Part shown: positions 1-5,367 of the stretch, piece by piece | Layout: each line of letters begins with the position of its first letter | Numbering within the stretch: the first letter of the stretch is position 1 | Assembly (NCBI GenBank): GCA_009783495.1 | Contig: WRDJ01000076.1 | Span: forward strand, 1-5,385 | DNA length: 5,385 nucleotides | Direction: 5' to 3' | Origin: Clostridiales bacterium | Lineage (GTDB): Bacteria > Bacillota > Dehalobacteriia > UBA4068 | Program-made: the position numbers and the translations under genes | The notes under the pieces: generated by a model | The model's database searches: none | What the model saw: the letters and a program-made list of their open reading frames with translations, nothing else | What the model was told of the DNA's origin: nothing

Positions 1-210
1 GATCGTTACGGGGTCGAGTTCGACGGCCCAGCTCAATTCCATGAGTTTGTCCGGGTCGGTTCCGTTGACGAAAACAATGAGTTCCTCCATGCTTTGGGCG
101 ACAACCCGCGGATAGTTATTCGGAATTGACGCGCTTCCCTGGTTATCAGAACAGCCGAAAGCCAAAAAAGCCAGAACGAGCAGAAACGCGGATAACAAAG
201 CCTTTTTCAC
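1..210 (-). CDS. Lipoprotein of unknown function, N-terminal 70 residues (C-terminus outside window)
   Basis: The frame runs open from a GTG at 210-208 to the window edge, giving 70 residues. The start is set by a strong AAAGGAGGT site at 227-219, eight bases upstream. The N-terminus is a classic lipoprotein signal: two lysines at 2-3, a hydrophobic core at about 4-18, and a lipobox LAFGC with the lipidated cysteine at residue 20. The mature part begins SDNQGSAS, a flexible Ser/Asn-rich linker, followed by a segment with MEELIVFVNGTDPDKLMEL at about 41-59 that looks like the start of a folded domain. By signal type the protein should be anchored to the outer face of the cytoplasmic membrane. 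I do not recognise the family, and too little is present to assign one. It follows spoIID in the same direction but lies behind a terminator hairpin, so it may be a separate unit. Confidence is high for a lipoprotein gene and nil for function. Confidence 0.85.
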   Translation of the reverse strand, partial: MKKALLSAFLLVLAFLAFGCSDNQGSASIPNNYPRVVAQSMEELIVFVNGTDPDKLMELSWAVELDPVTI

Positions 211-218
211 TTCGTCAA

Positions 219-227
219 ACCTCCTTT
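219..227 (-). promoter_or_regulatory. Ribosome binding site deciding the GTG start of the lipoprotein gene
   Basis: AAAGGAGGT on the minus strand is a near-perfect complement to the 16S rRNA 3' end and sits eight bases before the GTG. It fixes the start, since no ATG in this frame yields a comparable signal peptide. Confidence 0.8.
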
Positions 228-238
228 TTGAATATTGA

Positions 239-280
239 AAAATGCAAACAGGTTATACGGGATTATCCTGTTTGCATTTT
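239..280 (-). terminator. Rho-independent terminator downstream of spoIID
   Basis: Two perfectly complementary 14-base arms (239-252 and 267-280; AAAATGCAAACAGG and its complement) enclose a 14-base loop. Reading on the minus strand the hairpin ends in a run of five T (242-238), as expected of an intrinsic terminator 22 bases after the spoIID stop. The stem is symmetrical (A-tract before, T-tract after), so it could also stop transcription coming from the left, where the plus strand shows four T. Only about ten bases separate the T-run from the lipoprotein ribosome binding site. Confidence 0.8.
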
Positions 281-301
281 GTTAAAGCTATGCGTGCGAG
301 C

Positions 302-1699
302 CTATTGTATCTTTTCGATCGTATAATTTTCGGGGCCGCCGGCCGAGAAATAATAATAGGCGAGTATATCTTTATATGTATAACCTTCGGCGGCCATGCC
401 CCTGGCCCCCAACTGACTCATCCCGATGCCGTGCCCGGTGCCGGTGCCGGTGATGAGGATGCTGTCCCCGATCAGCCCGGCATTATTCAGTTCGTAAAGG
501 CCATCGGCCCCGTTCACCCAGAAGGTCGAAGCGCCGCCGTTGATGATTTGCGGCATGCGGTTCACGCCCATCGCCACCAGGCCGTTCAGATTGTCAACCG
601 GCTCCATGAAGGGCTCGCCGTCTTTGATGGTGAGGATGGTGAGGCCCACATTTTTGGTGATGTCAAAAAGCGTGCTGGAAAGATTGTTGCCTTGGGGATC
701 GCGCAGAAGGACGCGGATATTGTCGCGATAGGCGGTCACCGTGGCTTTGTCTCCGATTATCTCGATCTTGAATACGCGGCCGGAATCGGTGGGTAAGCCG
801 TTGTCATCCACGCGATAAAGCTTGATGTCCATCAGCCTGCCGATGTCGGTGTTGCCATAACTGTTGGCCCGCTCCGCAATATATTGCGGCGTATAGGCGC
901 GTTGCCAGATCGTCATATTATCCCAGGGGGAAGGCACCCCTTTTAAGGGCGGATTCGTCGTACCGCCCCAGACGTTGACGGGGTTTTCCGTATGCCCGCC
1001 GGCATTGGAATGATAATATGTTCTGACCGCTGATTTGACGCCGGTCTGCGGATTTGTGTAAAAGACCACTTCCCCCGCCGTGGCCCGCACCGCCTCGAGG
1101 ATGGGGGCGATCGCGGCTTTCAATTCCTCGGAATATCCGCTGTAAACCTGAGACAGGGTGGTGGCCGTCACGTCGTAGATCTGGCCGGGCCTGATGCTGG
1201 CATAGGCATAGGAACGGCAGGCCACAGCCTGGGCCTTGTTTGCCTCCGGATGCGAGTAGTAACCAATTTCCCTGCCGACCACCCCGTAAAGATAATATTC
1301 CATATCCAGGGTGTTGATGCCCAGGAGCGCAGCCCCCTCCCTGACTATGGTGAAAGCCTCGCGGTATTGCAGGGCGCGCAAGCCGAAAACGGCGTTCTCT
1401 CCCTGCGGCTTGAGAGTGACCGGGCCGGGAGTGGAGCCGACCCGGTCGCCGTTCACGCTGACGATGAGCGAGTTTTCCTGCAAGAGCACGTTCACAACGT
1501 CCCCCGCCTTTAGATCGGTGAAGGAAAGCCCGTCGGCCTCGTTTATAAGCCGGTATTGCCCCTGCATGATAGTGACGGTCATGTCCGTGGCGCTGCTTTC
1601 CAACAGAACCCTCACATCGGCCGCCTTTGCGCCGGTGGGGAAAAACAGCATCGTCGCAGTAACTAAGAAAGCTATGCAGGCAATTCTGAGTTTAGACAT
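302..1699 (-). CDS. spoIID: SpoIID/LytB-family peptidoglycan lytic transglycosylase, secreted
   Basis: This is a 465-residue protein with a signal peptide at about 1-26 (hydrophobic core 7-20, cleavage expected after AKA). It carries the SpoIID/LytB domain from about residue 105 to the C-terminus. Family motifs are clear: YLYGVVGREIGYYSHPEANK at 136-155, with the presumed catalytic glutamate E144 and then AQAVACRSYA; TYYHSNAGGHTEN at 227-239; and near the C-terminus GTGHGIGMSQLGARGMA at 420-436 followed by YKDILAYYY. Known members cleave glycan strands stripped of stem peptides; B. subtilis SpoIID acts in forespore engulfment with SpoIIP and SpoIIM. Those partners are not here, and the signal peptide predicts an exported rather than membrane-anchored protein. 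It may therefore be a paralogue used outside engulfment. ATG 1699 is preferred over an in-frame ATG at 1714 because that one overlaps the GAGGAGG ribosome binding site. The gene follows queH after 115 bases and ends at a terminator. Confidence 0.93.
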   Translation of the reverse strand: MSKLRIACIAFLVTATMLFFPTGAKAADVRVLLESSATDMTVTIMQGQYRLINEADGLSFTDLKAGDVVNVLLQENSLIVSVNGDRVGSTPGPVTLKPQGENAVFGLRALQYREAFTIVREGAALLGINTLDMEYYLYGVVGREIGYYSHPEANKAQAVACRSYAYASIRPGQIYDVTATTLSQVYSGYSEELKAAIAPILEAVRATAGEVVFYTNPQTGVKSAVRTYYHSNAGGHTENPVNVWGGTTNPPLKGVPSPWDNMTIWQRAYTPQYIAERANSYGNTDIGRLMDIKLYRVDDNGLPTDSGRVFKIEIIGDKATVTAYRDNIRVLLRDPQGNNLSSTLFDITKNVGLTILTIKDGEPFMEPVDNLNGLVAMGVNRMPQIINGGASTFWVNGADGLYELNNAGLIGDSILITGTGTGHGIGMSQLGARGMAAEGYTYKDILAYYYFSAGGPENYTIEKIQ

Positions 1700-1705
1700 T
1701 ATGGG

Positions 1706-1712
1706 CCTCCTC
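1706..1712 (-). promoter_or_regulatory. Ribosome binding site fixing the spoIID start at 1699
   Basis: GAGGAGG lies six bases before the ATG at 1699. The alternative in-frame ATG (1714-1712) shares a base with this site, so the shorter protein, whose signal peptide begins MSKLRIAC, is the likely product. Confidence 0.75.
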
Positions 1713-1732
1713 ATTAATATTGGTCGGAAAAT

Positions 1733-1759
1733 ATTATATTCGCCGGTCTTTGCTGAAAA
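1733..1759 (-). promoter_or_regulatory. Candidate sigma-A-like promoter for spoIID
   Basis: On the minus strand a perfect TATAAT -10 hexamer (1738-1733) is preceded, after a 15-base spacer, by TTTTCA (1759-1754), a four-of-six match to TTGACA. The spacer is shorter than the usual 17 bases, so the -35 assignment is weak. Transcription would start near 1726, leaving a leader of about 27 bases with the GAGGAGG site. A second possibility further upstream is TTGAAC with AATAAT at a long 19-base spacing. The 115-base gap after queH, unlike the overlaps elsewhere in the cluster, makes a separate promoter here reasonable. Confidence 0.35.
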
Positions 1760-1814
1760 TCCTCTATTATTCTCTTTTTCCGTTTGGCGGGTTCAAATAC
1801 CCAATTTACGACGC

Positions 1815-2357
1815 TTATGTTGCCGGGGTTTTCATATAACGCTCCTTTTCGCTATATACGCAGCCGCAATATTTCTGCCGGTAAAGTCCCTCCTGCCCGG
1901 CTTCTTTTTGGCTTCGCCGGAAAAAGGGCCGGAAATCGCGGTAAACAAAGGGCACGCCGAAAGCCCGCCCGACCCTCTCCCCGGCCTCTTTAATCAGCTC
2001 GTGCTTTTGATACGGGCTGATAAGCAAGGTGGTGGAAAAACCGGCCAGGCCTTTTGCGGCGGCCAGGGCGGCGGCGGCCGAAAGCCTGCTTTCATAGCAA
2101 AAAGCGCAGCGTTCCTGCGGGTTCTGCGCCACGGCCTTAAGCCATTCCTTCGCTGGATAATCCTCGGAGAGGATGTGGGAATATCCTTTCCTGCGCATCA
2201 GGTCAAGCCAGCTATCCCTGCGCCTGAGATATTCGGCGGCAGGGTGAATATTGGGGTTGTGAAAATATGCGGTGAGGCCGTACCCTTCCGTGAGCAGGCT
2301 TTGCGCGCTCAAAACGGAACAGGGGCCGCAGCAGCAATGCAAAAGTATTTCGCTCAT
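1815..2357 (-). CDS. queH: Epoxyqueuosine reductase QueH
   Basis: This 180-residue protein has the full signature of the QueH (former DUF208) family. QueH reduces epoxyqueuosine to queuosine in the wobble position of tRNAs for Asp, Asn, His and Tyr, the last step of queuosine synthesis, and is an iron-sulfur enzyme unrelated to the B12-dependent QueG. Visible motifs are HCCCGPC at 7-13 (C8, C9, C10, C13), [10 protein letters not shown] at 83-92 (C84, C87), the following [13 protein letters not shown] at 107-119, DFRPFF at 141-146, and [11 protein letters not shown] at 159-169 (C164, C166). The cysteines at the start and in CAFC are the expected cluster ligands. The start is the ATG overlapping the ruvB stop as ATGA, with GGAGG nine bases upstream; an open extension upstream to 2507 only reads through ruvB in another frame. 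The overlap implies translational coupling with ruvB. No other queuosine gene (queA, tgt) is in the window. Cytoplasmic; identification is secure. Confidence 0.95.
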   Translation of the reverse strand: MSEILLHCCCGPCSVLSAQSLLTEGYGLTAYFHNPNIHPAAEYLRRRDSWLDLMRRKGYSHILSEDYPAKEWLKAVAQNPQERCAFCYESRLSAAAALAAAKGLAGFSTTLLISPYQKHELIKEAGERVGRAFGVPFVYRDFRPFFRRSQKEAGQEGLYRQKYCGCVYSEKERYMKTPAT

Positions 2358-3403
2358 GCCTTGTCGCCTCCGCCGAATAGGCTTTCCTGCTGCGTTTGCA
2401 GGACGGGCGGCGGCAAAATCCCGAAATAGCGGTACGCCTCTTGTGTGGCCGTCCTGCCTCGGGGGGTGCGGTTGATGAAACCGAGCTGCAAAAGATACGG
2501 CTCGCAAACGTCCTCGATGGTGTCGGCGGATTCGGAAATGGTGGCGGCGATCGTTTCCAAGCCCACTGGCCCGCCGGAAAATTTCTGCAAAATGGCCAGC
2601 ATCACCTTGCGGTCAACCTTATCAAGGCCGAAGGGATCAACTTCCAGCAGCTCCAGGCCAGTTTTAGCGATTTTCTCCGTGATGACGCCGCCGCCCTCCA
2701 CCTGCGCGAAATCACGCAGGCGGCGCAAAAGGCGGTTGGCGATGCGCGGCGTGCCGCGGGAACGGCGGCCGATCTCCGCCGCCCCCTTTTCGTCTATGGC
2801 CACGGGCAAAAGGCGCGAGGCGCGGTTGATGATGGTGACGAGCTCGGCCTCGTTATAATATTCCAGGCGGCAGATCACCCCGAAGCGGTCGCGCAGCGGC
2901 GAGGAAAGCATACCCGCGCGCGTGGTGGCTCCGATCAGCGTAAAAGGCGGCAAATCCAGGCGCAAGGTGCGGGCGCTGGGGCCTTTGCCGATCACAATGT
3001 CGAGGCAGAAATCCTCCATCGCCGGATAAAGGATTTCTTCCACGGCGCGGTTTAAGCGGTGGATCTCGTCTATGAAAAGCACGTCTTTGGGTTCCAGGCT
3101 GGTGATGATAGCGGCCAGGTCCCCCGGCCGCTCAATGGCCGGGCCGGAGGTGACGCGGATATGCACGTTCATCTCATTGGCGATGATATTGGCCAAGGTC
3201 GTTTTGCCCAGGCCGGGCGGCCCGTAAAGCAGAACGTGGTCCAGCGCCTCCCCCCTGCTTTTGGCAGCCTTGATGAAAATTTCGATATTGTTCTTGATTT
3301 TCTCCTGCCCGGTATATTCCGCGAAAATCATGGGGCGGATGCCCGGTTCGCCCTCCGCGTCTTCACGGCGCAGGCGGGATGTGACCAGTCTTTCCTCTTC
3401 CAT
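2354..3403 (-). CDS. ruvB: Holliday junction branch migration ATPase RuvB
   Basis: RuvB is the AAA+ motor that, as hexameric rings on RuvA-bound Holliday junctions, pumps DNA to drive branch migration. The 349-residue length is normal. Motifs in order: Walker A GPPGLGKT at 61-68 (K67), Walker B DVLFIDE at 107-113, the RuvB signature [18 protein letters not shown] at 158-175 containing sensor I and the arginine finger (R173 by alignment to E. coli R174), the sensor II region RGTPRIANR at 216-224, and a C-terminal winged helix ([12 protein letters not shown] at 278-289 through RTPRGRTAT at 312-320). The ATG at 3403 is chosen because AGGAG lies six bases upstream and MEEERLV matches usual RuvB N-termini. 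An in-frame ATG at 3439 would add 12 residues. It overlaps queH by four bases, but is separated from ruvA by a small gene plus a 440-base noncoding stretch, so it may have its own promoter; I see no convincing one. Confidence 0.97.
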   Translation of the reverse strand: MEEERLVTSRLRREDAEGEPGIRPMIFAEYTGQEKIKNNIEIFIKAAKSRGEALDHVLLYGPPGLGKTTLANIIANEMNVHIRVTSGPAIERPGDLAAIITSLEPKDVLFIDEIHRLNRAVEEILYPAMEDFCLDIVIGKGPSARTLRLDLPPFTLIGATTRAGMLSSPLRDRFGVICRLEYYNEAELVTIINRASRLLPVAIDEKGAAEIGRRSRGTPRIANRLLRRLRDFAQVEGGGVITEKIAKTGLELLEVDPFGLDKVDRKVMLAILQKFSGGPVGLETIAATISESADTIEDVCEPYLLQLGFINRTPRGRTATQEAYRYFGILPPPVLQTQQESLFGGGDKA

Positions 3404-3409
3404 ATCATT

Positions 3410-3414
3410 CTCCT
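3410..3414 (-). promoter_or_regulatory. Ribosome binding site supporting the ruvB start at 3403
   Basis: AGGAG is located six bases before the ATG at 3403. The rival in-frame ATG at 3439 has an AGGAG about 12 bases upstream (3456-3452), less well placed and partly inside a stem, which favours the shorter protein. Confidence 0.65.
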
Positions 3415-3420
3415 CTCGTC

Positions 3421-3459
3421 GGCAGGATAAACTTAGCATTACTGCTTGCTTCTCCTGCC
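3421..3459 (-). other. Possible stem-loop in the ruvB leader
   Basis: Seven-base perfect arms (GGCAGGA at 3421-3427 and TCCTGCC at 3453-3459) are separated by 25 bases. The structure lies just upstream of the ruvB ribosome binding site, encloses the alternative ATG at 3439 and ties up part of the AGGAG that would serve it. The long loop makes it marginal, and there is no sign of a known riboswitch or leader peptide. Confidence 0.25.
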
Positions 3460-3540
3460 TCCTCGTTAGTTTTGAACCGCTTATTATGCTTCCGTTTTAG
3501 AAGCAACTATTTTTGTTCTCACACACAAAGGCAGGTTACT

Positions 3541-3557
3541 AAGGGCGGCGAGCCCTT
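3541..3557. repeat. Short inverted repeat AAGGGC/GCCCTT at the left side of the palindromic element
   Basis: Six-base perfect arms (3541-3546, 3552-3557) enclose a five-base loop. It is immediately adjacent to the G/C-run block and may mark the edge of the same interspersed element. Confidence 0.35.
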
Positions 3558-3566
3558 GGCCGTTTT

Positions 3567-3633
3567 AAGGGGGATTGGGGGGTCCCGGGGGGATGAAGGG
3601 GGAAAATCGGAATCCCCCTTATCCTCCCGGACC
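3567..3633. repeat. G-run/C-run palindromic element, probably an interspersed repeat
   Basis: A long imperfect hairpin has arms 3581-3603 and 3613-3633 around a nine-base loop. The arms pair throughout except for two one-base bulges and one G/T pair. An additional outer copy of AAGGGGGATT at 3567-3576 matches the complement of AATCCCCCTT at 3611-3620, allowing an alternative fold. The style, runs of five or six G answered by runs of C, resembles noncoding palindromic repeats that I recall occurring in many copies in some bacterial genomes. Only one copy is in the window, so repetitiveness is inferred. No T-run follows on either strand, which argues against a normal terminator. Confidence 0.5.
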
Positions 3634-3843
3634 GCCGGAGGCAAACCCGTTTTCTTTCAGTTATAGGAAATGGGGAAAAATCCTCATGCGTGCTTAGCGT
3701 CTCATTCGCCGAGGCTGACGGCCTCCGCAATTCCCCCGCTCAACGGCAATGCCTTTTACGCTTTGCGGCGCCGCAGGGTTTTCAGCCAATAACCGAGACA
3801 CATAAACGATGAGGGCAGTAAAGCGGAAACCAAAGCTCTCCAT

Positions 3844-4185
3844 TCATTGTTTATTCCACCGTAATCTGTTTAGCATGAAATAAGGAGTATCCCATTTAAT
3901 CAAAAAAGAATTAGTGGACTTGGACAGTATAAGTATAGCGACGCATACGATGCTCACCGACAGAATAACATGGAGCGGTTTATTATACCTGTTATTGTTT
4001 GATATGTATCCCAAAACGGCATATAAAAAACTGACTATAAGAGATGCCAGGATTAAGATAATAATTGCGGGGATCAGAGACAGCCTATGTGCCAAGGCAA
4101 GTGCAAAAACATAAGCAACGACCACGAATCCCAGCAAACACAATCCTAAATGCCCGCCCCAAACCGTCAGGATCAGTTTTTTCAT
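3844..4185 (-). CDS. Small three-helix membrane protein of unknown function
   Basis: This 113-residue protein begins MKKLILTVWGG and has three hydrophobic stretches at about 12-32, 36-60 and 71-88, separated by short basic or polar loops (HRLS near 33-36, SNNNRYNKP at 62-70). It ends in a polar tail of about 25 residues, KWDTPYFMLNRLRWNKQ. The ATG has a GGAGG nine bases upstream, placed right against the ruvA stop (gap of 15 bases), so it is well positioned for translation within the ruv transcript. I do not recognise a family; it is not DUF2905, the small protein I recall near ruvB in some clostridia. Codon use is AT-rich (frequent TTA, ATA, AAT, AGA/AGG), unlike the CGC- and GCG-rich ruv genes, suggesting later acquisition or weak constraint. 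No catalytic or metal-binding motif is visible. By its position it interrupts the normally adjacent ruvA-ruvB pair. A role in recombination is not implied. Confidence 0.75.
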   Translation of the reverse strand: MKKLILTVWGGHLGLCLLGFVVVAYVFALALAHRLSLIPAIIILILASLIVSFLYAVLGYISNNNRYNKPLHVILSVSIVCVAILILSKSTNSFLIKWDTPYFMLNRLRWNKQ

Positions 4186-4200
4186 CGCAACGCACCTCCC

Positions 4201-4794
4201 CTATTTCGCGGCCAGGCGCAGAGCTTCCCTTATCAATGCCGAATCGGAGGCGCCCGGCCCGCACTTTTCGGCGGCGGATATGGCCAAGGCACGGGCTTCA
4301 GAACCGCCGTAACCCAGCTGCGCCAAGACGGCCAGCAGGTCGTTGTTGATCAGCGAAACGGGCGAGGCGGCGGCGGTTTCGCCCTCCTGCGGCTTGCCGA
4401 ACTTGTCTTTCAGCTCCAAAAGCAGCCTTTGCGCGGTCTTTTTGCCGATGCCGGGAACCGCGCAGAAACGCTCGGCGTCTCCCTGTCGCACGGCGGCGGC
4501 AACGGCGGCGGCGGGCATGGCGTTGATGACGGAAAGGGCAGTCTTGGCTCCGATTCCGGAAACGGAAAACAGCAGCTTAAAGACCTCAAGCTGTTCTCTC
4601 TCCAAAAAGCCGAAAAGGGTCCAGGCGTCCTCGCGTACCTGTAAGTAGGTATAAAGCATCACGCTCTCTCCCAGGCGCGGCAGCGGCCTCATCATCGCTA
4701 AAGGCGTCTGCACGGTCAGGCCGAAGCCCCCCGCCTCGATGATGAGCGCGTCATCCTCCACGGCGAAAACTTTTCCGTTGACAAAAGCCAGCAT
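4201..4794 (-). CDS. ruvA: Holliday junction-binding protein RuvA
   Basis: RuvA binds the four-way junction as a tetramer, holds it in an open square shape and loads RuvB rings on opposite arms. The 197-residue length is typical. The N-terminal OB-fold domain spans about 1-63 and keeps the acidic pin residues E55 and D56 (in VREDAWTLFGF), which help separate the DNA strands. Two helix-hairpin-helix motifs follow: FSVSGIGAKTALSVI at 76-90 and CAVPGIGKKTAQRLLLEL at 111-128. After a flexible linker (about 134-149) comes the small RuvB-binding domain at about 150-197 (LLAVLAQLGYGGSEARALAI). The ATG at 4794 shares its A with the ruvC TAA stop (TAATG), and GGGGAG is about six bases upstream; a 12-codon open extension would start inside ruvC and is not needed. 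ruvB is not adjacent, as is usual, but about 800 bases further along. Confidence 0.97.
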   Translation of the reverse strand: MLAFVNGKVFAVEDDALIIEAGGFGLTVQTPLAMMRPLPRLGESVMLYTYLQVREDAWTLFGFLEREQLEVFKLLFSVSGIGAKTALSVINAMPAAAVAAAVRQGDAERFCAVPGIGKKTAQRLLLELKDKFGKPQEGETAAASPVSLINNDLLAVLAQLGYGGSEARALAISAAEKCGPGASDSALIREALRLAAK

Positions 4795-5291
4795 TATCGG
4801 CTCTCCCCTCTCAAACTGCGATTTTGGCAAAAATGGGCGTGACAGATGGCGATGGCCAGGGCGTCGGCGGCGTCGTCCGGCTTGGGAGCGCTTTCAAGCT
4901 GCAAAAAGCGCGCCACCATATATTGGATCTGTTTTTTGTCGGCGTGGCCATAGCCCACCACGGCCTGCTTCACCTGCAAGGGCGTATATTCGCCGAGCAG
5001 CAACTTCTTCTGCTCGCAGGCCAGCAAAACGACTCCCCTGGCTTGTGCCACCGTGAGGGCTGTTTTGATGTTCTGGCTGAAAAAAAGCTGCTCCACCGCC
5101 GCTTCATCGGGCCGCCACTTTTCTATGAGCGCCTGCACCGCATAGTGGATTTTTTCCAGGCGCAGGGGCAAGGGAAAGCCGGCCGCGGTGTTAATGCAAC
5201 CGTAATCAAGCAGCTTTTTGCTGTTCCCGATCACCTCGATCAGGCCGTATCCCGTGTCGGCGGTGCCGGGATCTATTCCTAAGATGATCAA
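4794..5291 (-). CDS. ruvC: Crossover junction endodeoxyribonuclease RuvC
   Basis: RuvC is the dimeric, Mg-dependent resolvase that nicks Holliday junctions symmetrically during recombinational repair. At 165 residues it has normal length. The RNase H-like fold is recognisable from IILGIDPGTADTGYG at 2-16, EQLFFSQNIKTALTVAQARG at 67-86, and YTPLQVKQAVVGYGHADKKQ at 102-121. All four catalytic acids are present: D7, E67, D140 and D143 (PDDAADALAIAICHAH). The start codon is TTG at 5291-5289, supported by GGAGG nine bases upstream (5305-5301) and by the conserved beginning xIILGIDPGT. It overlaps ruvA by one base, so ruvC and ruvA are probably translationally coupled. It is the first gene of the cluster visible here; 94 bases of AT-rich leader remain before the window edge. 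I found no clear Bacillus-type LexA box there. Confidence 0.97.
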   Translation of the reverse strand: MIILGIDPGTADTGYGLIEVIGNSKKLLDYGCINTAAGFPLPLRLEKIHYAVQALIEKWRPDEAAVEQLFFSQNIKTALTVAQARGVVLLACEQKKLLLGEYTPLQVKQAVVGYGHADKKQIQYMVARFLQLESAPKPDDAADALAIAICHAHFCQNRSLRGESR

Positions 5292-5300
5292 AAGCCTTCG

Positions 5301-5305
5301 CCTCC
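5301..5305 (-). promoter_or_regulatory. Ribosome binding site deciding the TTG start of ruvC
   Basis: GGAGG lies nine bases before TTG 5291. No ATG or GTG in this frame would retain the conserved IILGIDPGT beginning, so TTG initiation is well supported. It may keep the resolvase at low level. Confidence 0.75.
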
Positions 5306-5324
5306 GTTCGACGCGGTTCAGTTA

Positions 5325-5367
5325 GGAAAATATTTTTCATATATTCAACGCTGAAAAATATATTTCC
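5325..5367. repeat. AT-rich imperfect inverted repeat upstream of ruvC
   Basis: Arms of 15 bases (5325-5339) and 16 bases (5352-5367) are complementary except for a single extra base, around a 12-base spacer. The centre lies about 55 bases upstream of the ruvC start. It could be an operator for a dimeric regulator, part of the ruvC promoter region, or the end signal of the gene to the right. It is too AT-rich and lacks a clean T-run for a standard terminator. Several TATAAT-like hexamers overlap it (for example TATATT on the minus strand at 5362-5357), but none has a good -35. Confidence 0.5.

Larger units (their letters stand above)
3404..3843. other. 440-base noncoding stretch between the small membrane gene and ruvB
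   Basis: No convincing gene was found here. From right to left on the minus strand it contains a 49-codon open frame beginning directly at the stop of the small membrane gene (3843-3694, considered weak), a 12-base perfect palindrome TGCGGCGCCGCA (3764-3775), a short GAGGC/GCCTC hairpin (3711-3725), and the large G/C-run palindrome at 3581-3633. Further left come an AAGGGC/GCCCTT hairpin (3541-3557), a TGCTTC/GAAGCA hairpin (3487-3505), and the ruvB leader. The 3541-3730 part is rich in G and C runs; 3461-3540 is AT-richer. Another frame reads 63 codons across the repeat (3730-3539), but it is Arg/Pro-rich and looks like translated repeat. No T-run follows any hairpin on the minus strand, so transcription from ruvA may continue into ruvB. 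Confidence 0.6.

Noticed and set aside
434..453. Tandem GGTGCC hexamers within spoIID
   Set aside because: They encode the Gly/Thr run of the conserved GTGTGHGIGMSQ motif, so the protein motif explains the repetition.
242..796. Plus-strand open frame of 184 codons opposite the 3' half of spoIID
   Set aside because: It starts inside the terminator arm and covers a clearly coding antisense region; the translated sequence is low-complexity Gly/Ala/Asp/His-rich.
1311..2429. Long plus-strand open frame of 372 codons opposite spoIID, queH and ruvB
   Set aside because: It spans three well-supported minus-strand genes and their intergenic gap, has no recognisable domain, and is explained by the codon bias of the opposite strand.
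2358..2507. Upstream extension of queH by 50 codons
   Set aside because: The extra residues are ruvB sequence read in another frame. The conserved protein begins [13 protein letters not shown], with GGAGG nine bases upstream of that ATG.
3487..3540. Possible LexA-type operator or promoter before ruvB (GAAC...GTTG and TTGCTT...CATAAT)
   Set aside because: The half-sites are wrongly spaced (7 rather than 4 bases) and the hexamer spacing is only 12-14 bases; neither meets the known consensus.
3539..3730. 63-codon minus-strand frame across the palindromic repeat
   Set aside because: Its Arg/Pro-rich composition comes from reading G/C runs; there is no good ribosome binding site or family likeness.
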